From an uncultured bacterium (lineage in GTDB: Bacteria; Planctomycetota; UBA1135; GCA-002686595): a stretch of DNA of 64,000 nucleotides. Location: assembly GCA_937896235.1 (NCBI GenBank), contig CALBMX010000045.1, positions 1-64,000 on the forward strand. Reading direction: 5' to 3'. Position 1 is the stretch's first letter, and the number at the start of each line of letters is the position of its first letter. Positions 42,562 through 51,565 of the stretch are shown here, in pieces. A program made the position numbers and the translations under genes. The notes under the pieces were generated by a model. The model was not told the DNA's origin, ran no database searches, and worked only from the letters and a program-made list of their open reading frames with translations.

Positions 42562-43847
42562 GCACACGCACCACAACACGCAGCGAGGACATCTTCGCTC
42601 GCGCCCAAAAGCTAATCCCGGGCGGCGTCTCGTCACCCGTCCGCGCCTTTCAGGCGGTCGGCGGCAGTCCCCCCGTCATCGAGCGCGGCTCCGGCGCCCA
42701 CATTTGGGATGTCGACGGCAACAAGTACCTGGACTTTGTCTGCTCCTGGGGTCCGCTGATCCTTGGGCACTGCAACCCCAAGGTCACCGATGCGATTGTC
42801 AAGGCCGCGCAAAACGGCACCACGTTTGGAGCTCCCTGTGAGGCCGAGCTCGGCCTGGCCGAGCGCGTCACGCGGCTCTATCCGTTCATCGATCAGGTGC
42901 GCTTTGTCTCCTCCGGAACCGAAGCCACCATGAGCGCGATCCGCGTCGCCCGCGGCTGCACGGGTCGCGACTACCTGGTGAAGTTCGCGGGGTGCTATCA
43001 CGGTCATGCGGACCACCTCCTTGTCGAGGCGGGTTCAGGCCTGGTGACCTTCGGTCAGCCCGCCTCTGCAGGTGTGCCCAAGGCCTTTGCTGAAAAAACA
43101 CTAGTCCTTCCCCTCGACGACATCGACGCGCTAGAGGCACTCTTCGCAGAGCGCGGTTCTGAGATCGCCGCTGTCATCGTCGAGCCACTCCCCGCGAACA
43201 ACGGCCTTCTCAAGCAGACGCCCGAGTTCCTCGCGGCGGTGCGCCGCGTCACCAAAGAGCACGGCGCTCTACTCATCTATGACGAGGTCATCAACGGCTT
43301 CCGATTGGCACCCGGGGGGGCCGCTGAGCTGTACCACATCGATCCAGATCTAGCGACTTTCGGCAAGGTCATCGGAGGCGGTTTACCCGTCGGCGCCTTT
43401 GGCGGAAAGGCCGAATACATGCAGCAGCTTGCTCCCCTCGGCCCGATCTACCAGGCCGGTACGCTGTCAGGCAATCCGCTTGCGATGGCCGCGGGGATCG
43501 CCGCCGTGGACTTCCTTATCGACAACAACGGTTGGGACCGTTTAGAGGAGCTGGGAGCTTACTTCGAAGCCCAGGTCGCCCCGTTGCTCGAAGCGCGCGG
43601 CTGGTCACTCGTCCGACAAGGCTCGGTGTTTTGGTTTTCTCTTCAGCAGGGACCTGCACCCCGAAGTGCCTCTGCGATCGACACGCAAGCGGCGGATCGC
43701 TACCGCCCGATCTTCCACGGCCTGCTAAAGCGCGGCATCAACATGGCCCCATCCGCGTATGAAGTCGGGTTCGTCTCCCTTGCACACACCGAAGCAGACA
43801 TCGACTTCTTTACGTCCCAACTTGCTGAGGTTTTGAACTCACTCTAA
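42558..43847 (+). CDS. hemL: Glutamate-1-semialdehyde 2,1-aminomutase
   Basis: 429 residues from ATG 42558 (ATGA overlap with hemB; the longer frame to 42267 lies inside hemB). PLP enzyme making 5-aminolevulinate from the hemA product. PLP Lys270 lies in TFGKVIGGGLPVGAFGG; LIPGGVSSPVRAF, FVSSGTEATMSAIR and FAGCYHGHADHLLV are standard. Followed after 7 bp by a sensor kinase, with no terminator between. Confidence 0.94.
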   Translation: MSTRTTTRSEDIFARAQKLIPGGVSSPVRAFQAVGGSPPVIERGSGAHIWDVDGNKYLDFVCSWGPLILGHCNPKVTDAIVKAAQNGTTFGAPCEAELGLAERVTRLYPFIDQVRFVSSGTEATMSAIRVARGCTGRDYLVKFAGCYHGHADHLLVEAGSGLVTFGQPASAGVPKAFAEKTLVLPLDDIDALEALFAERGSEIAAVIVEPLPANNGLLKQTPEFLAAVRRVTKEHGALLIYDEVINGFRLAPGGAAELYHIDPDLATFGKVIGGGLPVGAFGGKAEYMQQLAPLGPIYQAGTLSGNPLAMAAGIAAVDFLIDNNGWDRLEELGAYFEAQVAPLLEARGWSLVRQGSVFWFSLQQGPAPRSASAIDTQAADRYRPIFHGLLKRGINMAPSAYEVGFVSLAHTEADIDFFTSQLAEVLNSL

Positions 43848-43854
43848 GCGCCCC

Positions 43855-45042
43855 ATGTCCTCCTCCACCATCCGCTCCAGCCGCCCCGTGCAGCTGACCG
43901 TTGTCATCCTTCTTATGACTTGCTTCGGGCAAGTCGCGTGGTGGATCGTGGACCAAGGGCTGTATTCAGCAAGGCACATCGAGGTCGTCCAGTCTCACCA
44001 CGAGGACAGCGTCAAGATTGCCAGGGTGCTTGTAGAGAGTGGCGAGACAGTGGAGCGCGTTCGCGACTACTTCCCCGAGCTCGACGTCCGCATCGATGAA
44101 TCGGGCGCACTGCAGGTCTCCGTATTTGAGAGCATCACCGAGGCCCTCAAAGCCGAGCGGGTAGCCCGCATGAATAGGTACGGATGGGAGGGGAGCTTCT
44201 TCCTGCTCGTCCTCCTTACGAGTGTCTCTGTGATCGGGGTCACCCTACGCCAACGCACCGAGCTCTTGCGACGCCAGCAAAACTTCTTGGCGGCCGTCTC
44301 TCATGAACTCAAGAGTCCGCTGGCGAGCATTCAGCTCTCCGCCGAGACCCTATTGCTGCGCGACCCTGACAAAGAGGGTCGCACGCGCATTGCCGATCGC
44401 ATGGTCGCCGCCACGGATCGCCTGGCCACCATGGTGACGAACCTGCTGGACGCCGCACGCTTGGATGAGGAGCAGATTGAGCTCACTTCCGAGGTGGTCA
44501 ACCTGCGCGGCTTAGTCGAACGTGTCCTCGAACCGATCATCTGCATGGGCCACATCCATGGCATTGAAGTCAAGAACGAGGTCTCATCGACCTTGGAGAT
44601 TCTCGCAGACGTCACCGCAGTCAAGTCCGTCGTCAGCAACATTGTCAACAACGCCTTCAAGAGTGTCCAAGCGAGCGGCGGCGGCACCGTTACGCTGACT
44701 GCAAAGAGAGCCGAGAAAAAGGGGAAGCCGATGGTCGCACTGCAAGTTCAAGACGACGGCCTTGGCTTCGATCCGAAGATCGGGGACCGGCTGTTCGACA
44801 AGTTCTTCCGCCCTGGCAGCGAGCTCACGCGCAAAACAAAAGGTGCGGGTTTGGGTTTACACATCGTGCGGAGGTTCGTTGAACTCGACGGTGGACGTAC
44901 ATTGATCCATAGCGAGGGCGAGAACCTAGGCGCAACATTCACCGTGTGGTGGCGAGCACCCGAACCCGTGGACTCCAATCTGCGTGGAGGTAGTGCGTCC
45001 GCACTCCGCGACAAAACAGGCGGCCCGGAGATGATGGGATGA
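43855..45042 (+). CDS. Sensor histidine kinase inside the hem operon
   Basis: 395 residues. Two membrane helices (~12-33 and ~112-130) bracket a ~75-residue extracytoplasmic sensor region without a recognised ligand motif. H-box AVSHELKSPLAS with His150, N-box NIVNNAFKS, G1 DDGLGFDP and G2 GAGLGLHIV show an active HPK1-type kinase. It follows hemL after 7 bp and overlaps the response regulator by 4 bp; the regulator in turn overlaps hemE. The signal is unknown. Location suggests a link to heme or respiratory state, or control of the operon itself. Confidence 0.92.
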   Translation: MSSSTIRSSRPVQLTVVILLMTCFGQVAWWIVDQGLYSARHIEVVQSHHEDSVKIARVLVESGETVERVRDYFPELDVRIDESGALQVSVFESITEALKAERVARMNRYGWEGSFFLLVLLTSVSVIGVTLRQRTELLRRQQNFLAAVSHELKSPLASIQLSAETLLLRDPDKEGRTRIADRMVAATDRLATMVTNLLDAARLDEEQIELTSEVVNLRGLVERVLEPIICMGHIHGIEVKNEVSSTLEILADVTAVKSVVSNIVNNAFKSVQASGGGTVTLTAKRAEKKGKPMVALQVQDDGLGFDPKIGDRLFDKFFRPGSELTRKTKGAGLGLHIVRRFVELDGGRTLIHSEGENLGATFTVWWRAPEPVDSNLRGGSASALRDKTGGPEMMG

Positions 45043-45833
45043 GCAACTCAATGCGCGCAACAGACGAGCAGCCGTTCCGAATCCTTGTCGTCGAGGACGA
45101 AGAGAGTTTGGCCGAGGGCATTTCGGAGAACCTCGTAATCGAGGGCTACCATACCGAGATCGCTCCAGATGGGATTCGCGCGATGGAGCGTGTTCGCAAA
45201 GGGGAATGGGACCTGATCCTGCTCGACGTCATGCTGCCAGGAATAGACGGCTTCACGATCTGCGAGAACGCACGCAAAGAGGGCATCCAAACCCCGATCC
45301 TGTTCCTCACCGCCAAAGGTGGAGTCGGAGATCGTATTCGCGGACTCGAAGCCGGCGGTGACGACTACCTCTCGAAGCCCTTCGCCCTCAAAGAGTTGCT
45401 CTTGCGTGTCGCCGCAATCTTGCGCAGAAAAAGTTGGTATTCCACCCCGGTCGCTGCCGAAGGCCTCGAAAGCGAGGCGGCAAAATCGACGATCGAATTT
45501 GGTGGCAACTTCTTTGACTTCAAAACCTATAAAGGGACGGCTTGGGATGGCAGCGAACAACAGCTCACCCACAAAGAGGCCCTAATCCTCAAGTGCCTAT
45601 CCGACAGGCTCGGCGAGATTGTCTCGCGCGAAGAGATCCTAGAGCAGGTCTGGGGCTACGAGATTTTTCCATCCACACGCACGATCGATAATTTCATTGT
45701 GCGCCTGCGCAAACGATTCGAGCGGGAGCCCGAATCCCCGCGCCACTTCCACACCCAACGTGGTGTGGGTTACCGATTCACCACAGACGAAGACATCGTG
45801 GCCCCTGCGCCTCGAACTCCGAACCCGTCATGA
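45039..45833 (+). CDS. OmpR-family response regulator inside the hem operon
   Basis: 264 residues. Receiver domain with VVEDEES, phospho-acceptor Asp63 (LILLDVMLPGIDGF) and Lys in DYLSKPFALKELLLR. A winged-helix DNA-binding domain follows (LTHKEALILKCLSDRLGEIVSREEILEQVWGYE, TIDNFIVRLRKRFE, RGVGYRFT). It starts in the kinase stop (ATGA) and its own stop overlaps hemE (ATGA), so it is translated with the pathway enzymes. Target promoters are unknown. Confidence 0.94.
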   Translation: MSNSMRATDEQPFRILVVEDEESLAEGISENLVIEGYHTEIAPDGIRAMERVRKGEWDLILLDVMLPGIDGFTICENARKEGIQTPILFLTAKGGVGDRIRGLEAGGDDYLSKPFALKELLLRVAAILRRKSWYSTPVAAEGLESEAAKSTIEFGGNFFDFKTYKGTAWDGSEQQLTHKEALILKCLSDRLGEIVSREEILEQVWGYEIFPSTRTIDNFIVRLRKRFEREPESPRHFHTQRGVGYRFTTDEDIVAPAPRTPNPS

Positions 45834-46894
45834 AACCACTACTTTTACGTGCCCTCTTGGGCGAAGTCACTGAACGCCGTCCCCTCTGGATCATGCGTCA
45901 GGCGGGCCGCTGCCTGCCTGAATACCGCAAGCTCAAGGAGTCCCACACCTTTGAACAGATGTGCGCGGACCCCCAGCTCGCTTGCGACGTAACAATGATG
46001 CCACTTGAGCGCTTTGAGCTCGATGCCGCTATAACGTTCGCCGACCTGATCAGCCCCGCGTCCGCTCTTGGTGTGGAGTTCCGATTCGATCCCGGACCGA
46101 TTATCGCCAAGCCACTAACGACCGCCGCCGAGATCCGCGCGCTGCGCGTCCCAAGTAAAGAGGAGATCGCACCTGAAGTTGCGGCCGCACAGCGCCTCAT
46201 CAAACCGAGACTCAAAGAGCACCAGGCGCTCCTTGGATTTGCGGGTGCTCCCTTCTCACTTGCGGCCTATTTGGTAGAGGGACGAGGCAAAGCCGGCTTC
46301 CCTAGACTACGTGCCATGCTCGCGGAAGACCCCGTATTGTTTGGCGAGCTCATGGCGACGATCGCCACTCTCTCCGCGCGCTACCTTACGGCCCAGCACG
46401 ACGCGGGATGTGATGCCGTTCAGGTTTTCGATTCCTGGGGCGGGCTCCTTTCCCTTCGCGATTGGACTGCGCACGTGCGTCCGCATATCGTCAACCTACT
46501 CACGGAGCTTCGCTCCCATGGTGTGCCGACGATCTTCTTCGCAAACGATGCGCCTCACCTTGCGAACTCGATGGCCGAGCTTCCAAGTGATGGCCTAGCG
46601 CTTTGCTGGCGTAACGACCTGCCTGGAATGCGCGCGCGACTCGGCGAGCACAAGGGCCCCAATGCAGAGACGGGAACCAAAGCGCTCCAAGGAAACCTCG
46701 ACCCTGCGATCTTGCTTGCTGGCCCCGAGAAGACCCGCATAGCAGCACGCGACTTCATCGCGCGGATGCCGAAGCGCGGACACATCTTCAACTTAGGTCA
46801 CGGCATCATGCCCGAGGCACCCCTCGAAAGTATCCAAGCCCTCATCGAGACTCTTCGCGAAGAGGCAAACGTCCCCACCGGAGCCCAGGCATGA
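45830..46894 (+). CDS. hemE: Uroporphyrinogen decarboxylase
   Basis: 354 residues. Removes four carboxyls from uroporphyrinogen III to give coproporphyrinogen III. Signatures: RPLWIMRQAGRCLPEYR, ITFADLISPASALG, GFAGAPFSLAAYLVEG, VQVFDSWGGLLS and the C-terminal FNLGHGIMPEAPLES. Normal length; coupled on both sides by 4-bp overlaps. Confidence 0.95.
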   Translation: MKPLLLRALLGEVTERRPLWIMRQAGRCLPEYRKLKESHTFEQMCADPQLACDVTMMPLERFELDAAITFADLISPASALGVEFRFDPGPIIAKPLTTAAEIRALRVPSKEEIAPEVAAAQRLIKPRLKEHQALLGFAGAPFSLAAYLVEGRGKAGFPRLRAMLAEDPVLFGELMATIATLSARYLTAQHDAGCDAVQVFDSWGGLLSLRDWTAHVRPHIVNLLTELRSHGVPTIFFANDAPHLANSMAELPSDGLALCWRNDLPGMRARLGEHKGPNAETGTKALQGNLDPAILLAGPEKTRIAARDFIARMPKRGHIFNLGHGIMPEAPLESIQALIETLREEANVPTGAQA

Positions 46895-48291
46895 CAAATC
46901 GCCCTACCGACCGCAAACTTGTCGCAGAGCTGCTCGCGAAATACGACCGTCCCGGCCCGAGGTACACGAGCTATCCGACGGCTATCGAGTTCGACGACTC
47001 CATGAACGCCCCGGTGTATGAGACGATCCTCGCGAACGCCAACAAGAAGGCTGATGAGCCCCTTTCGGTTTACATGCACCTGCCGTTCTGTGAGGAGCGC
47101 TGCCTGTTCTGCGGTTGCCACGTCATCATCTCTCCCCACAAGGAGAAGGCCGTGCCGTACATCGACATGATCGAAAAAGAGATCGACATGCTCGCCGCGC
47201 GGCTTCCGGATCGGCGCACGATCTCCCAGCTACACCTGGGCGGCGGTACACCGACGTACCAAACGCCGAAGCAGCTCGACCGCCTGATGACGCGCTTCTT
47301 TAGCTACTTTCAGCGGACCTCAAACGCAGAGCTTGCGATCGAGGTTGACCCGCGCGTCACCTCCGCCGAGCACATCGACGTGCTCGCTGACCATGGCTTC
47401 AATCGCATCAGCTTGGGCGTCCAAGACTTCACCCCCGAAGTTCAAGTCGCCATCAATCGCGTGCAGTCCGTCAAGCAAACCCAAGACATCATTGACCACG
47501 CTCGCAGGCGCAGTTTCACGGGTGTCAACGTCGACCTGATCTATGGATTACCGCACCAGAGGACGGACACTTTTGAGACGACGGTCAATACCGTTATTGA
47601 CATGGGTGCCGACCGATCCGCTGTCTACTCCTTTGCGTTCGTTCCCTGGATTCGTGGCCATCAACGGAAGCTGATGGAGGATAACCTTCCCGATCCCGCG
47701 ACAAAGTTCGAGCTCTTTGGGCTTGTCCGCGAGCGCTTCCTCGCCGCCGGCTATGAGCCGATCGGGATGGATCACTTCGCCAAGCAAGAGGACGAGCTCT
47801 CCAAAGCCAAGCGCGACGGAACCCTGCGGCGCAACTTCCAAGGGTATGCGGTCATTCCGGCCGAAGACGTGATTGGGTTAGGCATCAGCGCGATCGGTGA
47901 CATCGGTGGCGCCTATGTACAAAACAACAAGAAGTTGAGCACCTACGGAGAGGCACTCAACCGAGACGAGCTGCCCATTGAGAAGGGCCTTGCTCTCACC
48001 GAAGACGACAAGCTACGCCGCGTTGTCATTCACGAGTTCATGTGCAACTTCCGCATTGATCGGCGGGCCATCGAGAGTCGCTTCGGCCTGAATTTCGACG
48101 AGGCTTTCCCCGAGGATCTCACGCGCTTGGAAGATCACGCAAAGAACGGCATGGTCACCATCGACCAAGACGAGATCCGCGCGACGCCCGAAGGCGAGCT
48201 CTTCATTCGCAACTTGGCCATGTGCTTCGACGTCTATTGGCGCGAGAAGCACGAGGGCAAAGGCAAAGACATCTTCAGCAAAACGGTCTAG
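46891..48291 (+). CDS. hemN: Oxygen-independent coproporphyrinogen III oxidase
   Basis: 466 residues. Radical-SAM enzyme turning coproporphyrinogen III into protoporphyrinogen IX without oxygen. Cluster motif C67-x3-C71-x2-C74-x-C76 (CEERCLFCGC); GPRYTSYPTA at the N-terminus, LGGGTPTYQT and NVDLIYGLPHQ are standard for true HemN rather than HemW. No oxygen-dependent hemF is present in the window, consistent with low-oxygen life, yet the next gene is a flavin oxidase. Confidence 0.95.
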   Translation: MTNRPTDRKLVAELLAKYDRPGPRYTSYPTAIEFDDSMNAPVYETILANANKKADEPLSVYMHLPFCEERCLFCGCHVIISPHKEKAVPYIDMIEKEIDMLAARLPDRRTISQLHLGGGTPTYQTPKQLDRLMTRFFSYFQRTSNAELAIEVDPRVTSAEHIDVLADHGFNRISLGVQDFTPEVQVAINRVQSVKQTQDIIDHARRRSFTGVNVDLIYGLPHQRTDTFETTVNTVIDMGADRSAVYSFAFVPWIRGHQRKLMEDNLPDPATKFELFGLVRERFLAAGYEPIGMDHFAKQEDELSKAKRDGTLRRNFQGYAVIPAEDVIGLGISAIGDIGGAYVQNNKKLSTYGEALNRDELPIEKGLALTEDDKLRRVVIHEFMCNFRIDRRAIESRFGLNFDEAFPEDLTRLEDHAKNGMVTIDQDEIRATPEGELFIRNLAMCFDVYWREKHEGKGKDIFSKTV

Positions 48292-48308
48292 GCCGAGGTT
48301 CTCTAGGG

Positions 48309-49757
48309 ATGACCAAGCGAATAGTGATTGTTGGTGCGGGTATAGCGGGCCTTGCCGCGGCACGTGGTGCGGCCGATTCTGCCCGAGGTTCCGACATCGA
48401 GATCCTTCTACTTGAATCTTCCCCTACGGTCGGCGGCAAGGCAAAGACGATTCGACGTGGCGGCTGGCTGCTCGAGGCCGGCCCGACAGGTTACCTCGAC
48501 AGCGAGCCCCTGATGGACACCTTGGTCAAGGCTGCGGGGCTTACCAAGATCGCAGCGGACGATGCGGCGGCGCGGCGCTTCTTGGTTCGCAACGGGCGAC
48601 TCAAAGAGATCAAGGCCAGCCCGCCTGCATTCCTAACAAGCGGCATCCTCTCTCCCCTAGGGGTGATGCGGATCGCCACCGAGCTGTTCCGCAAGAAGCT
48701 CTCGGATCCAAGTGGCAATACGGTCGACGAGAGCGTCTGGGACTTCGCGGCTCGGCGCCTGGGGCCCCAGGCCGCGGACCGTTTGATCGCGCCTATGGTC
48801 CTTGGCGTTTTTGCGGGCGATGCGAAGCGCACCTCTCTTCCTGCCGCTTTCCCCCGCATGGCCGAACTCGAGCGCGACTACGGCTCGCTTATCAAAGCGC
48901 TAGTGGCACTCAAGACCGAGCGAGGCCGCGAATCCGGAGGCCCCGCGGGTCCGTCCGGTAAGTTGACCTCCTTTGCGGCCGGCTTAGAGGAGCTCCCGCG
49001 GGCACTTGCGGAGCGCGGCCAGGCGGCTGGTGATTTCCAGGTGCGCACAAGCACGCGAGTCCACTCACTGGGCCACGACGGATTGCGTTGGCACTTGGCG
49101 GTGGAGCATGCGGAGAGCGGGCTGCAGTCCATCGAAGCCGATGCTGTCATCTTGGCCACCGAGCCCCACATCGCCGCGCGCCTGGTCAAAGAAGACGCTC
49201 CCGACATCGCCGCCGAGTTGACCGCCATTCCGATGCCACCCGTTGCTGTCGTCGGCTTGGGTTACGGCCCAAAAGCCCTGGCGAAAGCTCCGCGCGGGTT
49301 CGGCGCACTCATTCAACGCGGCGGAGGCCTCCGCATCCTCGGCGTTCTTTGGGACACGCACCTATTCCCAGAGCGCAGCCCCGACGGCACCATCCTGATG
49401 CGCTGCATGATCGGCGGCGCGACCGACACCGCATCCGGTGACCTCTCGGACCAAGAGCTCGTCGCCATCACCAAACACGACCTCGCCAAACTCCACCAAC
49501 TCGGTTCCGAAGAGCCATGCTTCACCGAGGTCATCCGCTACGGCCATGCAATTCCCCAATATGAGGTCGGACACTTGAATCGCGTCCGTCGTATCCGGGA
49601 GCACCTAAAGGGCCTAAACGAAGTCACGCCGGGTCTGTCGCTCGCTGGCAATTACTTGGACGGAGTCGCCTTCGCAAAGTCTGCGAAGGTGGGTTACGAG
49701 GCGGGCAAGATGAGGGCCGAAGAGCTGCTTGTGCGCAAAGCGGACGTCCTCGGATAG
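48309..49757 (+). CDS. hemY: Protoporphyrinogen oxidase (HemY/PgoX type)
   Basis: 482 residues from ATG 48309; the longer frame starts inside hemN. FAD motif RIVIVGAGIAGLAAARGAA and ESSPTVGGKAKTI, then GWLLEAGPTGYLD, LIAPMVLGVFAGDAKRTSLPAAFP and the C-terminal GLSLAGNYLDGVAFAKSAKVG. Oxidises protoporphyrinogen IX to protoporphyrin IX, the substrate of hemH. HemY usually uses oxygen, while hemN does not need it; some HemY relatives act at the coproporphyrin level, but hemN and a classical hemH argue for the protoporphyrin route. Last gene of the operon. Confidence 0.92.
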   Translation: MTKRIVIVGAGIAGLAAARGAADSARGSDIEILLLESSPTVGGKAKTIRRGGWLLEAGPTGYLDSEPLMDTLVKAAGLTKIAADDAAARRFLVRNGRLKEIKASPPAFLTSGILSPLGVMRIATELFRKKLSDPSGNTVDESVWDFAARRLGPQAADRLIAPMVLGVFAGDAKRTSLPAAFPRMAELERDYGSLIKALVALKTERGRESGGPAGPSGKLTSFAAGLEELPRALAERGQAAGDFQVRTSTRVHSLGHDGLRWHLAVEHAESGLQSIEADAVILATEPHIAARLVKEDAPDIAAELTAIPMPPVAVVGLGYGPKALAKAPRGFGALIQRGGGLRILGVLWDTHLFPERSPDGTILMRCMIGGATDTASGDLSDQELVAITKHDLAKLHQLGSEEPCFTEVIRYGHAIPQYEVGHLNRVRRIREHLKGLNEVTPGLSLAGNYLDGVAFAKSAKVGYEAGKMRAEELLVRKADVLG

Positions 49758-49765
49758 GCTTGCAT

Positions 49766-50572
49766 TTACTCGGCCTCGGGTGTGAGGTACTCCAAAAACA
49801 CCTCGCGCACCTCGTCCATATGCTTGTTCAGATCCTTGCGCTCCCAACCCTCTGGAGAGATCGGAGGCAAGACATCAATGGTCACGCGACCGGGTCGAAT
49901 GATAATGGAGCCCATCGGCAAAATCTGATCGACTCCGCGCATTAGGAACGGCACCAGGGGAGCACCTGTTTGCATGGCCAAAAGGAACGGCCCCTTCTTG
50001 AACTGCTGCAGTCCACCTTTGCGCGAGCGCGTACCCTCCGGAGCCATAATCACGGTCTCGTCCCGCTCCCGGATGCGCTGCGCCGCACTGTTCATGGATG
50101 CGATGGCTGACTTGGTATCCTTGCGATCCACCGCGATCATGCCAAGCGACTTGAGAGCGATGCCGACTCCTGGAATCCGCTGAAACTCCTTCTTGTGAAT
50201 CACTACCGAATTTGCGGGACAGTAGCCCGACATCACAAGTAAGTCGAGCAGGCTGACGTGGTTGAAAAGCAGCAAGCGAGAGCCTTCAAACTCAAGGTTA
50301 GAGGCTCCCCTGACGTCTACCTTAACACCATGCCACCAGAGTGGAACGCGGCCCCAGGTCCTTGGAAACCACCAACCGTGCTTCTTGAACCACTTCGGCG
50401 CCACGAAAGCAGCGATTGGGAACAGCATCGCGAAACCGACTGCCCAGACAAACGTCAGCGGGCACAGAAAGTACCCGCGCAAGGGAGACCCCAGGTGCGC
50501 ATCGTACGCGCGCCTGTCTTGGGTAGCGCTAGAATCGGTGGGCATGGCGAGATCAGAGGAGGCGGTCTTCAT
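49766..50572 (-). CDS. 1-acylglycerol-3-phosphate acyltransferase-like (PlsC)
   Basis: 268 residues. Hydrophobic segment ~34-56 (VWAVGFAMLFPIAAFVAP), catalytic NHVSLLD (NHx4D motif), GMIAVDR, and substrate motif IMAPEGTRSRKG followed by FKKGPFLLAMQTGAPLVPF. It likely acylates lysophosphatidate in the inner membrane. The gene converges on hemY with 8 bp between stops. Confidence 0.9.
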   Translation of the reverse strand: MKTASSDLAMPTDSSATQDRRAYDAHLGSPLRGYFLCPLTFVWAVGFAMLFPIAAFVAPKWFKKHGWWFPRTWGRVPLWWHGVKVDVRGASNLEFEGSRLLLFNHVSLLDLLVMSGYCPANSVVIHKKEFQRIPGVGIALKSLGMIAVDRKDTKSAIASMNSAAQRIRERDETVIMAPEGTRSRKGGLQQFKKGPFLLAMQTGAPLVPFLMRGVDQILPMGSIIIRPGRVTIDVLPPISPEGWERKDLNKHMDEVREVFLEYLTPEAE

Positions 50573-50698
50573 GGGCCCCCCTATTAAACAAGACGATCCG
50601 ATCGGGCGTTAGAGTTCTTCCCCAAGTTTGCGATTCCAATCAGAGCGATTTACCTCTCGACTTGGGATACTTGGGGCCCTGCAACGCAACTTCTATCT

Positions 50699-51565
50699 AT
50701 GGTCAACAAGCTCAACTCCGCTCTGCGCACCACCCTACTTCTGGCCCTGGTCCTCCTCTTTGGGTGGTGGACATTTTTCCTGCGGGGCAAGTTGAGCGAG
50801 GACGAGGGGCGTATTGAGGAGATTGAAACCCTCAATCAAGTTGTGCTCGCCCGTGATGCCATGATCGAAACTTTGGGCTCCGATCTAGCTGAACGCGACG
50901 CTCGCATTCACTCCCAGGGCGTCGCCATCACAAACCTCACAGCTGAAGTCGCCGAGGGAGAAGTTCGCATCGCCGAACTTGGGGTCGAACTCGATCGCAG
51001 TGAAGCCGAGGTCAAACGGCTCTCCATCGCCGTCGCGCTTCTAAAAGTAGATCACCGCGTAGCTCGACTCGAGATCCTCGAGCGCTCCGAAACTGAGGAG
51101 GATGGTGTCATCTCCTTCTGGACAACAGTCCGCTTCACCGAGCTCGACCCCTCCGGCGATCCGGTCGGCGAACCCAGGGAAGTGACCGTCGCGGGAACGC
51201 GAGTTTATATTGAAGCACTTGTGATCAAGTTCGAAGATGACTTCATCGAGGCGGGTGATTTCCTGCGCGGCTCTTCGGTATGCCTCTTTCAAAGGATCTT
51301 TGGAGAAGACCAGAGGCCGGCCGATGGGGCGACCCTCGAGAGCGGCGGTTCGATGCCTGCCGTCTACCGGGGCGACCAGACTCCCGATCCGTTCTACGAA
51401 CAGCTTTGGGCCAAGTTTTGGGACTATGCAGCGGACCCAAAAGCTGCGCAGCTAGCTGGCGTTCGCGCAGTTCATGGCGAGGCCCCATTTGTCAAGGCGA
51501 TCCCTGGAGCAACCTGGCGTGTAGAGCTGCGCTCTTCGGGCGGGCTTACGATCGTGGCGGAGTAA
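50699..51565 (+). CDS. Membrane-anchored coiled-coil protein, unknown function
   Basis: 288 residues, not recognised. One N-terminal membrane helix (~11-29, LLLALVLLFGWWTFFLRG). A heptad-rich coiled coil follows (~32-115: EDEGRIEEIETLNQVVL..., AEVAEGEVRIAELGVELDRSEAEVKRL). A C-terminal globular domain carries DFLRGSSVCLFQRIFG and GATWRVELRSSGG. The shape suggests a periplasmic scaffold. Its last 20 bp overlap the convergent glycosyltransferase gene. Confidence 0.8.
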   Translation: MVNKLNSALRTTLLLALVLLFGWWTFFLRGKLSEDEGRIEEIETLNQVVLARDAMIETLGSDLAERDARIHSQGVAITNLTAEVAEGEVRIAELGVELDRSEAEVKRLSIAVALLKVDHRVARLEILERSETEEDGVISFWTTVRFTELDPSGDPVGEPREVTVAGTRVYIEALVIKFEDDFIEAGDFLRGSSVCLFQRIFGEDQRPADGATLESGGSMPAVYRGDQTPDPFYEQLWAKFWDYAADPKAAQLAGVRAVHGEAPFVKAIPGATWRVELRSSGGLTIVAE

